Positions 23,537-32,409 of a stretch of 38,741 bases of DNA are shown here, piece after piece. The stretch is from an uncultured Eubacteriales bacterium (GTDB taxonomy: Bacteria > Bacillota > Clostridia > Oscillospirales > CAG-272). The notes under the pieces were generated by a model that saw only the letters and a program-made list of their open reading frames with translations, was not told the DNA's origin and searched no databases. The stretch lies in the NCBI GenBank assembly GCA_900554225.1, contig USGH01000002.1:1-38741 (forward strand), given 5' to 3'. How positions within the stretch are numbered: the stretch's first letter is position 1; the number at the start of each line of letters is the position of its first letter. The translations under genes were made by a program, and so were the position numbers.

Positions 23537-24847
23537 TTATCCCACACTCTCTGCGATGACCCAGACCTCATAGTCCTCGCCGTTGCCGGGATACGCATAC
23601 GGCTCTGTGCCTTCCTCGTCAAGGTACGGCGTACCCCACGGGCAGTACTGTTCAAAATCCAGCTCCCAGTTCTCCGGCATATGCCATGTCTCGGTAATAG
23701 ACGCGCCGTCCTCATACACCATGTGCACGGTAACGGAGCGCGGTTCCGTCCGACACGACAAAAGCGGCTCGGGAAGCTCCTGCGCATCCCCGTAATGGAA
23801 CTGCATCATATAGATGGACTGATCGGCTGCGTCAAAGCTCTCGATCTCCTTTATGGCAAGCGTGCCGCGATCCACGGTATACACGTTTGTGGTGTCGCCG
23901 GATTCCACGAAGAACGCTTCCTCCTCCTCCGTATACGACAGTCTGTTCCACTGCGCGCCCGCCTCCGGCAGATATGTGTTGGAGATGTACCCCTCCAGCC
24001 AAGCCGACGTATCGTCTACGGGCATGGCGAGGTATCTGTCCGACGCGGTCGGGTGGCTGTAGCACTGGATCGGGCCGAAATAAGCTGTGCTGCTTACATC
24101 GGTCCAAAGGATGTAGTCAAACTCCGTTCTCCCGATATAGGTGTTCGCTCCGAAGCCGCTTGCGAAATCCTCGGTGAGCCGGAGCGTGCCGTAAATGTCG
24201 AGCAGATTCGAGAGAAGGTTGGCGTCGTACAGCATTTCCGCATTGAAATCAAGCTCGTGGTATTCACTGCGGACAAGCAGCGAGAGTCTGAGCCCGTCGT
24301 CCGCTTCCCTGAATTCGATGCTGAATACGGTGTCCTCTGCGGCGTCAAAGCGCAGATATTCGCGAACCGTCACCGTATAGGACAGCGCGGCGCTTTTTTC
24401 GCACGTCATGGAGGCATTGTAGCCGAGATAGTTGTCCAGATCCGTTAAGAACTGCGGGAAGGACCAGCAGATCACGCCGTCGATCTCCTCACTCGTGATC
24501 CCCAGAGATTCCGGCGGCGCCGCGTCGGTCTCTCCATACAGAAAGATTTTTTGAATCTCCTGCAGCGTGCCCTCGGTCAGAACGGCATCGGATTTCTCCT
24601 CGGCCAGCGCGGTAAAAGCCGCGTACCAGCCCGCCGTATTCCACGCGAATTCCGGTGTGTCGGTAGCTATGATCTCATTCCCTGCGAGCATCCGGTAGGA
24701 AATCGCTGCGGCACGAGCAAGCGTTTCCACATCCTCGAAGTCTTCTGTGTCAACATGGCTCGGCAGTTCCGGCAGGGTGCATCCGGTAAGAGCTGCGGAA
24801 AGGAAAATCAGACACAGCGCGCAGAGCAGTGCAAGCGTTTTTTTCAT
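23537..24847 (-). CDS. lipoprotein of unknown function
   Basis: The start MKKTLALLCALCLIF at 24847 is chosen because it opens a lipoprotein signal and has AAGGGGG upstream; the frame extends 28 codons further but without signal or ribosome site. Lipobox ALTGC, Cys23. The 436-residue product has a strongly acidic mature part, rich in Tyr/Asp/Glu, with repeated beta-strand patterns (NWELDFEQYCPWGTPYLD near the end). No family recognised. There are 129 bp between it and the TPM gene upstream, with no clear promoter. Confidence 0.75.
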   Translation of the reverse strand: MKKTLALLCALCLIFLSAALTGCTLPELPSHVDTEDFEDVETLARAAAISYRMLAGNEIIATDTPEFAWNTAGWYAAFTALAEEKSDAVLTEGTLQEIQKIFLYGETDAAPPESLGITSEEIDGVICWSFPQFLTDLDNYLGYNASMTCEKSAALSYTVTVREYLRFDAAEDTVFSIEFREADDGLRLSLLVRSEYHELDFNAEMLYDANLLSNLLDIYGTLRLTEDFASGFGANTYIGRTEFDYILWTDVSSTAYFGPIQCYSHPTASDRYLAMPVDDTSAWLEGYISNTYLPEAGAQWNRLSYTEEEEAFFVESGDTTNVYTVDRGTLAIKEIESFDAADQSIYMMQFHYGDAQELPEPLLSCRTEPRSVTVHMVYEDGASITETWHMPENWELDFEQYCPWGTPYLDEEGTEPYAYPGNGEDYEVWVIAESVG

Positions 24848-24976
24848 TGTGACCCCCTTATTCCCAAAAAGTTCTTTCGGTTTCCTTCGGATAACGCTGA
24901 TTTCAGGTTGGCTTTTGCGCTGGAAAACCATATATTCGAGCTTTTACGCACAAAACCCGATTGGCGCAGCGCATTC

Positions 24977-25804
24977 TTAGAATTTGCCGCCGCCTCCGCC
25001 ATGGGTCGTGCCGGAAGACGAGGTGTGCGTACTGCTTCCGCCGCTAGAGCTATTGTTTTTCGGCTTCTGCGTTCTTGTGACACTGCGGTACAAAAACATT
25101 TCCCGACTGTCGTTAATATTCAAAGTTCCGGGTTTGATGTAGCTGTCCGCTGCTGCCTGAGTGCGGACGGTGACGAGCTTCGCTTTCATCTTACCAACTG
25201 TGGTGCAGGACAGTATCAGACCGACAATAAGGCTGACAAGTATCCAGGCGGGCGACAGAGGCTCGCGCGGGAGACTACCGATGTCATAAGGCTTATCGGT
25301 CTTTGCCTGTGTGATGAATTCGTCGCACAGAGTGATGTACGTCGCGAAAGCCCCGGCAAAATCACTGTCAGACAGATACGGTACTATCTGCTTCCCAATA
25401 TATTCGATTCCGGCGTCAGTGAATACGGTGATTCCGTAGCCACAGGTCGAGATATACCAGTCGTTGTCCTCCATACTGATGACAAGGATCAGTCCATCGC
25501 GATTCGCGCCGTAACCGAAGCTGCAATAGTCGTAGAGATCGTCCGCGTATTCGACTACGCTTTTTCCGTCGAGCGTATCTGTCGTCGCTATGACCACATC
25601 CATTTTCTGGCGCAGGCTGAGTTCATCGAGTCTCGAGGTCAGCGAGTCGACCTCCTCGTCCGATAACAGGGACGCCATATCCAGGAGTCTGTAGTATTCG
25701 TCCGCGAATCCATTCTCCGCATCTTCGCCTTCCGCGAGTACCGGTACGACCATGAACAGGCAGAGAAATATGGTCAGAATAGGAATTAGTAAGTTCTTTT
25801 TCAT
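24977..25804 (-). CDS. TPM-domain membrane protein (YdjH-like)
   Basis: The start MKKNLLIPILTIFLC at 25804 follows GAGGAGGCAG. The signal peptide is cleaved near VLA-EG (residue 24). Residues 30-165 form a TPM domain (LLSDEEVDSLTSRLDELSLR, MDVVIATTDTLDGKSV, ANRDGLILVISMEDNDWYIS), known as an extracytoplasmic phosphatase-like/assembly domain. One membrane segment (AWILVSLIVGLILSCTT) follows near residue 195, then a cytoplasmic stretch and a Ser/Gly/His tail ending GGGGGKF. This is the layout of B. subtilis YdjH and of YgcG-type proteins. It is 10 bp downstream of a zinc-ribbon membrane protein, as YdjG precedes YdjH. Confidence 0.82.
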   Translation of the reverse strand: MKKNLLIPILTIFLCLFMVVPVLAEGEDAENGFADEYYRLLDMASLLSDEEVDSLTSRLDELSLRQKMDVVIATTDTLDGKSVVEYADDLYDYCSFGYGANRDGLILVISMEDNDWYISTCGYGITVFTDAGIEYIGKQIVPYLSDSDFAGAFATYITLCDEFITQAKTDKPYDIGSLPREPLSPAWILVSLIVGLILSCTTVGKMKAKLVTVRTQAAADSYIKPGTLNINDSREMFLYRSVTRTQKPKNNSSSGGSSTHTSSSGTTHGGGGGKF

Positions 25805-25814
25805 CTCTGCCTCC

Positions 25815-26912
25815 TCAGAATAACCCTGCAAGGTGCAGCAGCCAGACCGCCGCGTATGTTGCGACGCCGTATATAGCAGTCAAAAGCAGTGTCCATTTTA
25901 CCGCCGCTGATTTGTCGACAGGAAGGTCACCTACGAATTTGCCGGTCTGTCCGTTCATTGCGAAGGTGTATTTACTGCCGTTCCACGTGGTATTCAGGAT
26001 CCACACCGGATAGAGCGCGTATTTTGCCTTGCCGCCGCTGTATTGAACGTGTGTGCTTTCAGCCAGAACCGTTGAGTAGCCCGCGACGGTAGCCGCAAAC
26101 GCAAGCTCCGTGGAACGCTTTACACGGTCGTTTGCGCGATCGATGCTTTGCTCAGCATTAACGTCGTATTTGTCAGCGAGATACCCGGCAAGATACGCAG
26201 TCTGGAAGTCCACTGCACCCTCGTAGCGGTAGGGCTCGACGGACTCCATTAGATCGTCCGGCATTTTTGACGAGCCGTCAACGGGAACGTGTTCAAAGCT
26301 TAGATTTCCGCCACGATGGATCATATAGTAGCTGGTTTCTGTGTAGTTATAATCGCCGGAGCTCCATGTGCGCACCTTGGTTGCACGGTATCGCACCTGT
26401 GCGTCTACATCTGTATCGAAAAGCCAGAACGGTACATACACACCCTTGATCTCGTCGATGTGGTTCTGATCCTTGAATATCTTTGGAAGCAGCAGTTTTC
26501 CTTTCAGATGCTTCAGAAGTCCCGCCTTTGCCGCATTTTTGTCCAGCTGGAAAGGGATCACGAGATCCGGTCTGAGATAACCCGCAAATTGCCCCATCAT
26601 TACTACGGGATTACCGCAGAAGGGACAGGAAGTAGCCGCCATATTTGCATCCCCGACGATTTCGCCGCCGCAGGATTTACAAACATACGATCGCAGTCCG
26701 TCCGTCTCGCCATCATTCCATTCGGTTCCGGCAGAGGTATCCCATGTCATATTGTCCGCCTGCTCGCCCTTGAGTTCGGCGTCGTAGCTCTTGAGTGCCT
26801 CCAGTTCGAATTCGGTGTCGCAGAAAGGACACTTCATTTTCTGGAGTGTGCTGTCAAATGCAATCGCACCACCGCAACAGGGGCATTTATACTCCTGTAA
26901 TGTATCCATCAA
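25815..26912 (-). CDS. TFIIB-type zinc-ribbon membrane protein (YdjG-like)
   Basis: This 365-residue protein has two N-terminal zinc ribbons: CPCCGG with CPFC (residues 10-32) and CKSCGG with CPFCGN (about 78-100). A conserved middle region follows (PDLVIPFQLDKNAAKAGLL, GVYVPFWLFDTDVDAQVRY, YALYPVWILNTTWNG), then a C-terminal membrane segment (WTLLLTAIYGVATYAAVWLL). Proteins of this type precede TPM and SPFH genes; B. subtilis YdjG is the studied relative and acts in membrane stress tolerance with YdjH and YdjI. The start may be Met1 or Met2. A good ribosome site (GGAGAAACT) lies upstream. Confidence 0.82.
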   Translation of the reverse strand: MMDTLQEYKCPCCGGAIAFDSTLQKMKCPFCDTEFELEALKSYDAELKGEQADNMTWDTSAGTEWNDGETDGLRSYVCKSCGGEIVGDANMAATSCPFCGNPVVMMGQFAGYLRPDLVIPFQLDKNAAKAGLLKHLKGKLLLPKIFKDQNHIDEIKGVYVPFWLFDTDVDAQVRYRATKVRTWSSGDYNYTETSYYMIHRGGNLSFEHVPVDGSSKMPDDLMESVEPYRYEGAVDFQTAYLAGYLADKYDVNAEQSIDRANDRVKRSTELAFAATVAGYSTVLAESTHVQYSGGKAKYALYPVWILNTTWNGSKYTFAMNGQTGKFVGDLPVDKSAAVKWTLLLTAIYGVATYAAVWLLHLAGLF

Positions 26913-26958
26913 GTTTCTCCTTGCCCATCGCGGGCATTTTTAATGTGAGATCGAAACT

Positions 26959-27717
26959 TTATCCGGGAAATGCCGCCAAAGCTTCGTCGGCACGGCGTAT
27001 GAGTTCGGTACGGTCGCCATAGATAGCGGCGTCCAAAGATGTAATTGCTTCTCCAACCTTTTCCGATGCATCGACGTCTCCGCGAATTGCCGCGCTGACA
27101 CCTGCCGCCGCACTCTTAATCGCCGCTGCCTGTGCCTTCCAAACGTTTGATGCGTTGCCGAGTGTCTTCTGAACTCCGAAGAGCGTGTCGAAATACTTCT
27201 GCAGCTTCTCGAATGCCTTTATGTTGCTCATCTCGACGGAGATTTCGCTCAATCCTTCTGTGTTGATGAATGCCATGCGGACGAAGGATTTCTTTTGCGG
27301 TTTGCTGTCACCGCCGCTGTTCTCTATGCGTTCCTCATAGTTGTACGCGCGGAGATCGGCAATGCGGTAGACGCAGGCGCGAGTGGTCTTTCCGAACATC
27401 ATGAACTTGTAATCGTTCTGGATGTACGCCATCAGTCCGATGTCCTCAGCAACGTACAACGGAGAACCGAACCTTTTAAGTTTCTTTGTTTTGTCTTTAA
27501 TCTTCTTTCGAGGAACAAAATAATGCTCCCACAGCTTTGTGCCGCGCTCCACTTGAGCGAGGTGCGCTTGGACTCCGTAAAGATTCGCATGCACGTAGTC
27601 GTAGACCTTGAAGCCCTTTTTACGGCAGGTCTTGCGGCAGATGCAGTTCCCGTCTGCAAGCTTCTGTGTCTGGAACAGATTGATTTCCGCTCCGCAAATC
27701 GCACACTTGTTAGCCAT
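26959..27717 (-). CDS. DUF4428 zinc-finger protein
   Basis: This 252-residue protein begins MANKCAICGAEINLFQTQKL and continues LADGNCICRKTC, the four-Cys DUF4428 ribbon. After it come a basic stretch (RKKIKDKTKKLKRFG), a beta-rich middle of PH-like appearance, and helices at the end (ASEKVGEAITSLDAAIYGD). No signal or membrane segment. Start behind AAAAAGGAGAACTATC. It shares the DUF4428 head with the protein at 29030-30013, so two paralogues sit in one locus. Function unknown; the PH-like middle would suit membrane or protein contacts. Confidence 0.75.
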   Translation of the reverse strand: MANKCAICGAEINLFQTQKLADGNCICRKTCRKKGFKVYDYVHANLYGVQAHLAQVERGTKLWEHYFVPRKKIKDKTKKLKRFGSPLYVAEDIGLMAYIQNDYKFMMFGKTTRACVYRIADLRAYNYEERIENSGGDSKPQKKSFVRMAFINTEGLSEISVEMSNIKAFEKLQKYFDTLFGVQKTLGNASNVWKAQAAAIKSAAAGVSAAIRGDVDASEKVGEAITSLDAAIYGDRTELIRRADEALAAFPG

Positions 27718-27753
27718 GATAGTTCTCCTTTTTTATTTACCGACAGAGTCGGC

Positions 27754-29025
27754 TTATTTTTTGTTTTTACTACCCGCAAGGGAATAGAATGCGTTGGATA
27801 AGTCGCTGCCCGCATTTATCGGGGCGTGTATTGAGCTGCCGTCCGAAAAAACAAACGATGTGCTGTATGTTGTATCGTCAAGGGCGTATATGTCGCTTTC
27901 CGGCGGTTCTTCATACGACAGAACCTCGCTTATGAGACTTTGTTCCCTGACTATTCGGAGTATTTCCTCTGCTTCTTCGGCGTTGACAGGAAGCTTTTCC
28001 GCATTTGTGTGGTATCCTTCCCAATCTATCGCGCAGTCGAAGGACAGAAACCAATTGCCATTCGCTTTTTCGAGACTGAATGAGTATGAGGAGGAATGAT
28101 CCATGCAGCTACGGCTGATGTTTACCTCAGTTAGGAGTTCCGCCCCGACAAGCCCGTAAAAGCAGCCGATGAGCTCATCCGGCGCGGGGAGGGAAGAGTT
28201 AATCCTGTTTCCGTCGGCAAGGCTGAAATCCGTTATAAACACATTCCGGTCGGTAATACCGTCGATATCCTCCGGCGGCTCGGCATATCCGCTTGCCTTG
28301 GAAATCAGGTCATATTTCGCTATAATCCTGATCACATCGTCTGTCTCCTCATCTGACACACGGACATTTTCAGCTTTTACAGGCAAGCTCTCCTCTCCAA
28401 AGGAGCATTCAAATGAAAAGTACCAGCGGTCGCCGTCTTTTTTCAGAGTGAAGGAATGCGAGCGCCATGGTTCGGTATCCTTTAGACGGATAAATACCGA
28501 GGTGAGCTCATTCTTTATCGCTATCAGCTCGGCTTTTTCAGCGGCTTCATAGTGTCTGTCGGCAAGGTCGCGCATGCAGTCAATAGCCCTGTCGCAAAGC
28601 TCGGTTTCTTTATCAATGCTGTTTCCGTCGATGAAGGTCATTCCGGAGCTGCGCGTCGGTGCATCGGCTATGTGGAAGATATGTATCGGATTGCGGTATT
28701 TCCGCAGCCGCTCTATCTCGCCTTCCTCACGGATGATCTCAAGGATTTCCTCCGCTTCCTCAGTCGGTATCGGGAAGGAACTGAAGGATGTGTAATAGTC
28801 CTCCCGGCTCTTTACCCGGCAGCTTGCGGAGAAGAGCCAGTTTTCATCCTGTTTTTGCAGCGCGAAGGCATACACCGGATCGCTTTCCATGCCGTAGCAG
28901 GAGGTATGGAAAGAAATGATATCATCGACCGTGTGTTTTTTACTGCTTTCGCAGCCAAAGAGTCCGGACACTACAAGGAAAACAGACATTATTATCACCG
29001 CTCTTAATGGTAACTTACGCTTCAT
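27754..29025 (-). CDS. lipoprotein with internal repeats
   Basis: Start MKRKLPLRAVIIMSVFLVV at 29025, 4 bp after the stop of the previous gene; the frame stays open far upstream but overlaps that gene in another frame and carries no signal there. Lipobox GLFGC, Cys25. The 423-residue mature part contains three related segments of about 125 residues, each with ENWLFSASC / DRWYFSFECSFG / GNWFLSFDCAIDW, then a VxxEEAEEILxIVRE-type helix and a final strand SFVFSDGSS. The threefold repeat is visible by eye. No family name. Confidence 0.72.
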   Translation of the reverse strand: MKRKLPLRAVIIMSVFLVVSGLFGCESSKKHTVDDIISFHTSCYGMESDPVYAFALQKQDENWLFSASCRVKSREDYYTSFSSFPIPTEEAEEILEIIREEGEIERLRKYRNPIHIFHIADAPTRSSGMTFIDGNSIDKETELCDRAIDCMRDLADRHYEAAEKAELIAIKNELTSVFIRLKDTEPWRSHSFTLKKDGDRWYFSFECSFGEESLPVKAENVRVSDEETDDVIRIIAKYDLISKASGYAEPPEDIDGITDRNVFITDFSLADGNRINSSLPAPDELIGCFYGLVGAELLTEVNISRSCMDHSSSYSFSLEKANGNWFLSFDCAIDWEGYHTNAEKLPVNAEEAEEILRIVREQSLISEVLSYEEPPESDIYALDDTTYSTSFVFSDGSSIHAPINAGSDLSNAFYSLAGSKNKK

Positions 29026-29029
29026 GTTC

Positions 29030-30013
29030 TCAGGACAGCGGTTTGCCGCACTCCGGGCAGAACTTCGGCGGCTTTGCCTGATTCTCCGGGGTGTAGCCGC
29101 AGGACGCACAGCGCACTGTCTTCGGAGCCGGTCTCGCGCATCCGCAGTTCTCGCAGAATTTTTTCGACTGACCCTCAGTCCCGCAGGAAGGGCAGACCCA
29201 CGTCTCATTGCCGGATGTCTGAGCCGCGGCAGCCTCAACAGGCGCGGGCTTGAGAGCTCCGCAGTTGTCGCAGAATTTTGCGCCGGTGGTCTTTGAGCCG
29301 CAGGAAGGGCAGACCCACTCCCCGCCGCTTGGCTGAGAGGTGGGCGCGGAATCGGGACGTTCGTCCTCATCGCGGATCTGATTCATCATTCCGTCGCCGT
29401 CAAAGACACGATGGAGATTGTCGCGGCGCATCAGTATATCCGCAAGCTCGTGCATTTTCTGCTCGTATTCGCGGTAGAGGTCGGTGAATCGGCTGTCAGG
29501 ACGGTTCCCGTCGCTCAGTTCAAGCTCGATCTCGTCAAACCATGGGGAATCAACGTGGATTGTGACATTGAACTCGTAGTCGCACTCGTAGCGGCGCGGA
29601 TTGTAGCTCTTCTCGTTGCCCTCGGAGTCCTTATAGAAGATCTCTTCCTTGTTCTCTCTGATGTCTGTTTCAACATTCCTGACCTGTGAGAAGCTGATCA
29701 GATCCGGATTGCCGCCGCGCCAGTTTGAAAGCCTCGTGACGATGAAACGCTCACTTATCGGGTCAATATAAACTTTCTTGCTTCCGTCAAAGGTGACAGT
29801 CGGCAAGAAATCATCGAGCCGCTGTTTGTTCTCTTCGCGGTAGGCGAGCTGTTCCTTTATCTCAGCGACTGTCGAGTTCCTGCGGTCGCTGAAAAACGGG
29901 GAGAGCTTTCCGGCGCAGTCCTTGCAGAGATTGCCGTCCTCGAGCTTGCGGTTCCCGAGAAAACCGATCTTGGCACCGCAGACATCGCAGTATTTTTTGT
30001 CAAATAATCCTAT
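29030..30013 (-). CDS. DUF4428 + triple zinc-ribbon protein with probable AUA start
   Basis: The body (327 residues) has a DUF4428 head (YCDVCGAKIGFLGNRKLEDG, LCKDC), a PH-like/beta middle, and at the end three zinc ribbons: WVCPSCGSKTTGAKFCDNCG, WVCPSCGTEGQSKKFCENCG and CASCGY...KFCPECG. Relatives I know begin MGLFDKKYCD; here the codon at that Met is ATA (30011-30013), with AGGAGG 9 nt upstream. No ATG, GTG or TTG lies in frame near it. The only standard start is ATG 30058, which would overlap the previous gene by 28 bp and put the ribosome site inside the coding region. I therefore give 30013 as the likely start and 30058 as the conventional alternative. Confidence 0.75.
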   Translation of the reverse strand: MGLFDKKYCDVCGAKIGFLGNRKLEDGNLCKDCAGKLSPFFSDRRNSTVAEIKEQLAYREENKQRLDDFLPTVTFDGSKKVYIDPISERFIVTRLSNWRGGNPDLISFSQVRNVETDIRENKEEIFYKDSEGNEKSYNPRRYECDYEFNVTIHVDSPWFDEIELELSDGNRPDSRFTDLYREYEQKMHELADILMRRDNLHRVFDGDGMMNQIRDEDERPDSAPTSQPSGGEWVCPSCGSKTTGAKFCDNCGALKPAPVEAAAAQTSGNETWVCPSCGTEGQSKKFCENCGCARPAPKTVRCASCGYTPENQAKPPKFCPECGKPLS

Positions 30014-30030
30014 TATAAGGATCCTCCTTG

Positions 30031-31335
30031 TTATTTGTCGGTCGTCAGCATGACCCATTTGGCGTTATCCGCATCAAGACTGTATCCACAGAACGAACAG
30101 CAGTGTTTCTCATCCGGAATGAAATTGGCCCCGCAGGACGGACAGTCCTTTTCGATGAAGAGCTTTCCGTCCGTCTTTCTTTTATCAGGATGTCTTGCTC
30201 TTTGCAGATTGAGCGTTCTTCTGATTTTTTTTGTGTATGGTTTTTTATTATCAGGAAGATATGTCTCGCTTCCGTAAACGTCGGCGGTTATCGTGGTTGT
30301 GTCCTCTGTGTTGACGACTTTTTTAAGAATAATCGTCCCTACGCTGTAGTCAAGCAGCTCATCGCTGCCGGCGTCCTTGTAAAGCGCCTCGTTTATGCAG
30401 GAGCGGAGGTAGTTTTCCGAATAAAGGTCAATCCGCTTCGTCAGCTTATCATGTCTCAGCTTCCGGGCAAAAGCCAGAGCCGTCAGTGCCGCGAGCGTCA
30501 GAATCGCCGTGCCAACGCCTGCCGACAGGGATACCTCGGTATCCTTTATCAGGTAGAGACAGAGAAATACGGAGAGAAACAGTATCGTCATACACCCGAG
30601 CAGCAGAAGAAACTTTCTGAGATTGTTCCCGATGTGCTCGTAAATCTCAAAAACCTCGGTCTGCCAGTCGTAAAAATCCGTCTGAATCCTTGCGCCGCAG
30701 TATTCACAGACTACCTGCTGACTGCTGAGCGTGACCTCGGCGCCGCAGGATGGACAGATCACCTTGGTTTTTCCGGCGTAAAAGGTTTTCTTGCCGTCGC
30801 CGCGGTCAACCGTCTGGACATGCCGCGCCTGAAGGACTCGCAGACAGGCGTTCTTTCGGTAGATCTCGTGCTCGACCTCAGAGTTCGTCGCGGAAATCAG
30901 ACGCTCAAGCGCGCAGCACTCAAGCTCGGCTTCACGCCATTCTCTTCCGTCGTCCTCCCATGTCCGGAACTTAATTTTCTGTCCCGAACCGAGGTCAGTC
31001 ACGCGGATGTCCCGGTAAAGTCTGTGCCTTGCAAGACTGTCGATCTGACGCTCGATATTTCTCCGAAAGGTCTTATCCATTCTCGGCGGAAGCAGTTTTT
31101 TGTCCGCTTTTCCGAGAGGGATTAGAACATTTTCAAACGCACTACGGATGTTCCTTCGAAGTCCCATATCCGCAAGCGGCGTGTCGCGTTTTGCCAGAAG
31201 CCTTTTGTATTTCGCCTTTTTCCGGTTTTTCGCGAGGAAACACGAAAAATCGATATCTATGATCTTTTCGCCGATATAATACGCGCAAAGTACGGCGAAA
31301 GCCGCCGCTAGCCAGAATGCGTCTGACAGACTCAT
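30031..31335 (-). CDS. membrane protein with two zinc ribbons
   Basis: This 434-residue protein has an N-terminal membrane segment (AFWLAAAFAVLCAYYIG), a basic helical part, a central zinc ribbon CPSCGAEVTLSSQQVVCEYCG, and two further membrane segments (LLLLGCMTILFLSVFLCLYL and VGTAILTLAALTALAF, about residues 240-290). A domain of TIM44-like size comes next, then a C-terminal ribbon CPSCGANFIPDEKHCCSFCG. It shares the ribbon plus membrane layout of its neighbours. The stop overlaps the leader of the DUF4428 gene, and the start is 2 bp from the previous stop. Role probably in the same membrane complex; this is inference from context. Confidence 0.75.
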   Translation of the reverse strand: MSLSDAFWLAAAFAVLCAYYIGEKIIDIDFSCFLAKNRKKAKYKRLLAKRDTPLADMGLRRNIRSAFENVLIPLGKADKKLLPPRMDKTFRRNIERQIDSLARHRLYRDIRVTDLGSGQKIKFRTWEDDGREWREAELECCALERLISATNSEVEHEIYRKNACLRVLQARHVQTVDRGDGKKTFYAGKTKVICPSCGAEVTLSSQQVVCEYCGARIQTDFYDWQTEVFEIYEHIGNNLRKFLLLLGCMTILFLSVFLCLYLIKDTEVSLSAGVGTAILTLAALTALAFARKLRHDKLTKRIDLYSENYLRSCINEALYKDAGSDELLDYSVGTIILKKVVNTEDTTTITADVYGSETYLPDNKKPYTKKIRRTLNLQRARHPDKRKTDGKLFIEKDCPSCGANFIPDEKHCCSFCGYSLDADNAKWVMLTTDK

Positions 31336-31337
31336 AA

Positions 31338-31844
31338 CTACCTCTTGTTCTTGTTATTGCCGCTTTCTTCTGCAGCTTCATCTTTCTTGTCCGGGGTCAC
31401 GACGCTGTGTATCATCACCGGAGTCAGAAAACCGCCGACTACAATAGCCGCACAGTAAAGAAGGAAATCAACAGGATTGCGTTCAGGTGTGAGCTTATAC
31501 ACGCCCTTTTTGGTCCGGTATACCTCGACCGTGACCTTATCGCCTTTGCTTATTTCTCTGTAGAAAATATCTTTTCCGGTGTAGGTCTTTCCGTCGACAT
31601 CAAATGACAGCTTAGCCTCGTACTTCCAGTCGGTTGTGTAGCCTTCGCTGTCCTTTATCGGGATTAACTCGTAATCCTTAACGACCGCGCTGACCTTCCG
31701 CACGTCGTCGGAATTCTTGTACTCATGACTTGCGATCCTGCTTGAGACAACGCCCCAGACGCCAGCCACAAACAAGGCAAGAAAGAGCAGCACCGCCAGA
31801 TAAGAGTATATGTCTTTCTTCGGGGGTGTCGTGGTTTCACTCAT
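31338..31844 (-). CDS. DUF3592-like two-span membrane protein
   Basis: This 168-residue protein has membrane segments at residues 13-33 (YLAVLLFLALFVAGVWGVV) and about 127-148 (FLLYCAAIVVGGFLTPVMI) around a beta-rich extracytoplasmic part (WKYEAKLSFDVDGKTYTGKD, KGDKVTVEVYRTKKG). The latter resembles DUF3592, a small OB-like domain common in bacterial membrane proteins. The start overlaps the stop of the gene before it (TAATG), giving coupled translation. Confidence 0.72.
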   Translation of the reverse strand: MSETTTPPKKDIYSYLAVLLFLALFVAGVWGVVSSRIASHEYKNSDDVRKVSAVVKDYELIPIKDSEGYTTDWKYEAKLSFDVDGKTYTGKDIFYREISKGDKVTVEVYRTKKGVYKLTPERNPVDFLLYCAAIVVGGFLTPVMIHSVVTPDKKDEAAEESGNNKNKR

Positions 31845-32401
31845 TATGACTCCTCCTCTTCAGAGTCGGGCAGAAGGGACTTGAGAAGCTCGTAAAGGGC
31901 TTTTTCGCCACTTCCGTCGTATTTCACGGATATACTGCCGCCGTCCGCTGTTTTCCAGCATACAGAAAGGCAGCTGCCGGTTTCGTCGTATATCGCTTCA
32001 TTGCCGTGCCGTACCGGGGGAGGACTGTGTCTGCAACCCCGGAGACACCGCTCGATACTATGCCATTGTTCATTGATAAGCGGGACATCCTTACGCTCGA
32101 TATGTCTGTCGTTTTCAGGGACGACATATTTTCCGGAGATGTAACAGCCGTCCTCGTCACACGACAGGTTGAAGACGAAGCACTCGTATTCGTTTGACGC
32201 GCTCTGTCCCCAGTTGAGACTGTAAAGCACAGCATCATAGGGGATCTCCGGCAGTCCGGTTCTGATTGGTGGGATTTCCTTTTTCTTCCCGTGCCAATCC
32301 ATGATCTTAATCATATCGGAATTCCGCCGGAGCAGAACATCCGCCGCTCCGACGGCACACAGAATCAGAATCACAGACAGGATAATGATCAGAACCTTCA
32401 C
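31844..32401 (-). CDS. single-span membrane-anchored protein, unknown
   Basis: This 185-residue protein has one N-terminal hydrophobic anchor (VLIIILSVILILCAVGAADVLL). The outer part has paired Cys (SIERCLRGCRHS) and strands such as YDAVLYSLNWGQSASNEYEC and CLSVCWKTADGGSISVKYDG. It ends in an acidic tail SEEEES. No family recognised. It lies 8 bp after the SPFH gene and is coupled to the DUF3592-like gene. Confidence 0.68.
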   Translation of the reverse strand: MKVLIIILSVILILCAVGAADVLLRRNSDMIKIMDWHGKKKEIPPIRTGLPEIPYDAVLYSLNWGQSASNEYECFVFNLSCDEDGCYISGKYVVPENDRHIERKDVPLINEQWHSIERCLRGCRHSPPPVRHGNEAIYDETGSCLSVCWKTADGGSISVKYDGSGEKALYELLKSLLPDSEEEES

Positions 32402-32409
32402 TGCCTTAT

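Noticed and set aside
24848..24931. Upstream extension of the lipoprotein gene 23537-24847
   Set aside because: The lipoprotein signal and the ribosome site both lie at 24847; the extension has neither.
29026..29370. Upstream extension of the lipoprotein gene 27754-29025
   Set aside because: It overlaps the zinc-ribbon gene in another frame and reads as low-complexity Arg/Pro/Ser; the signal peptide starts at 29025.
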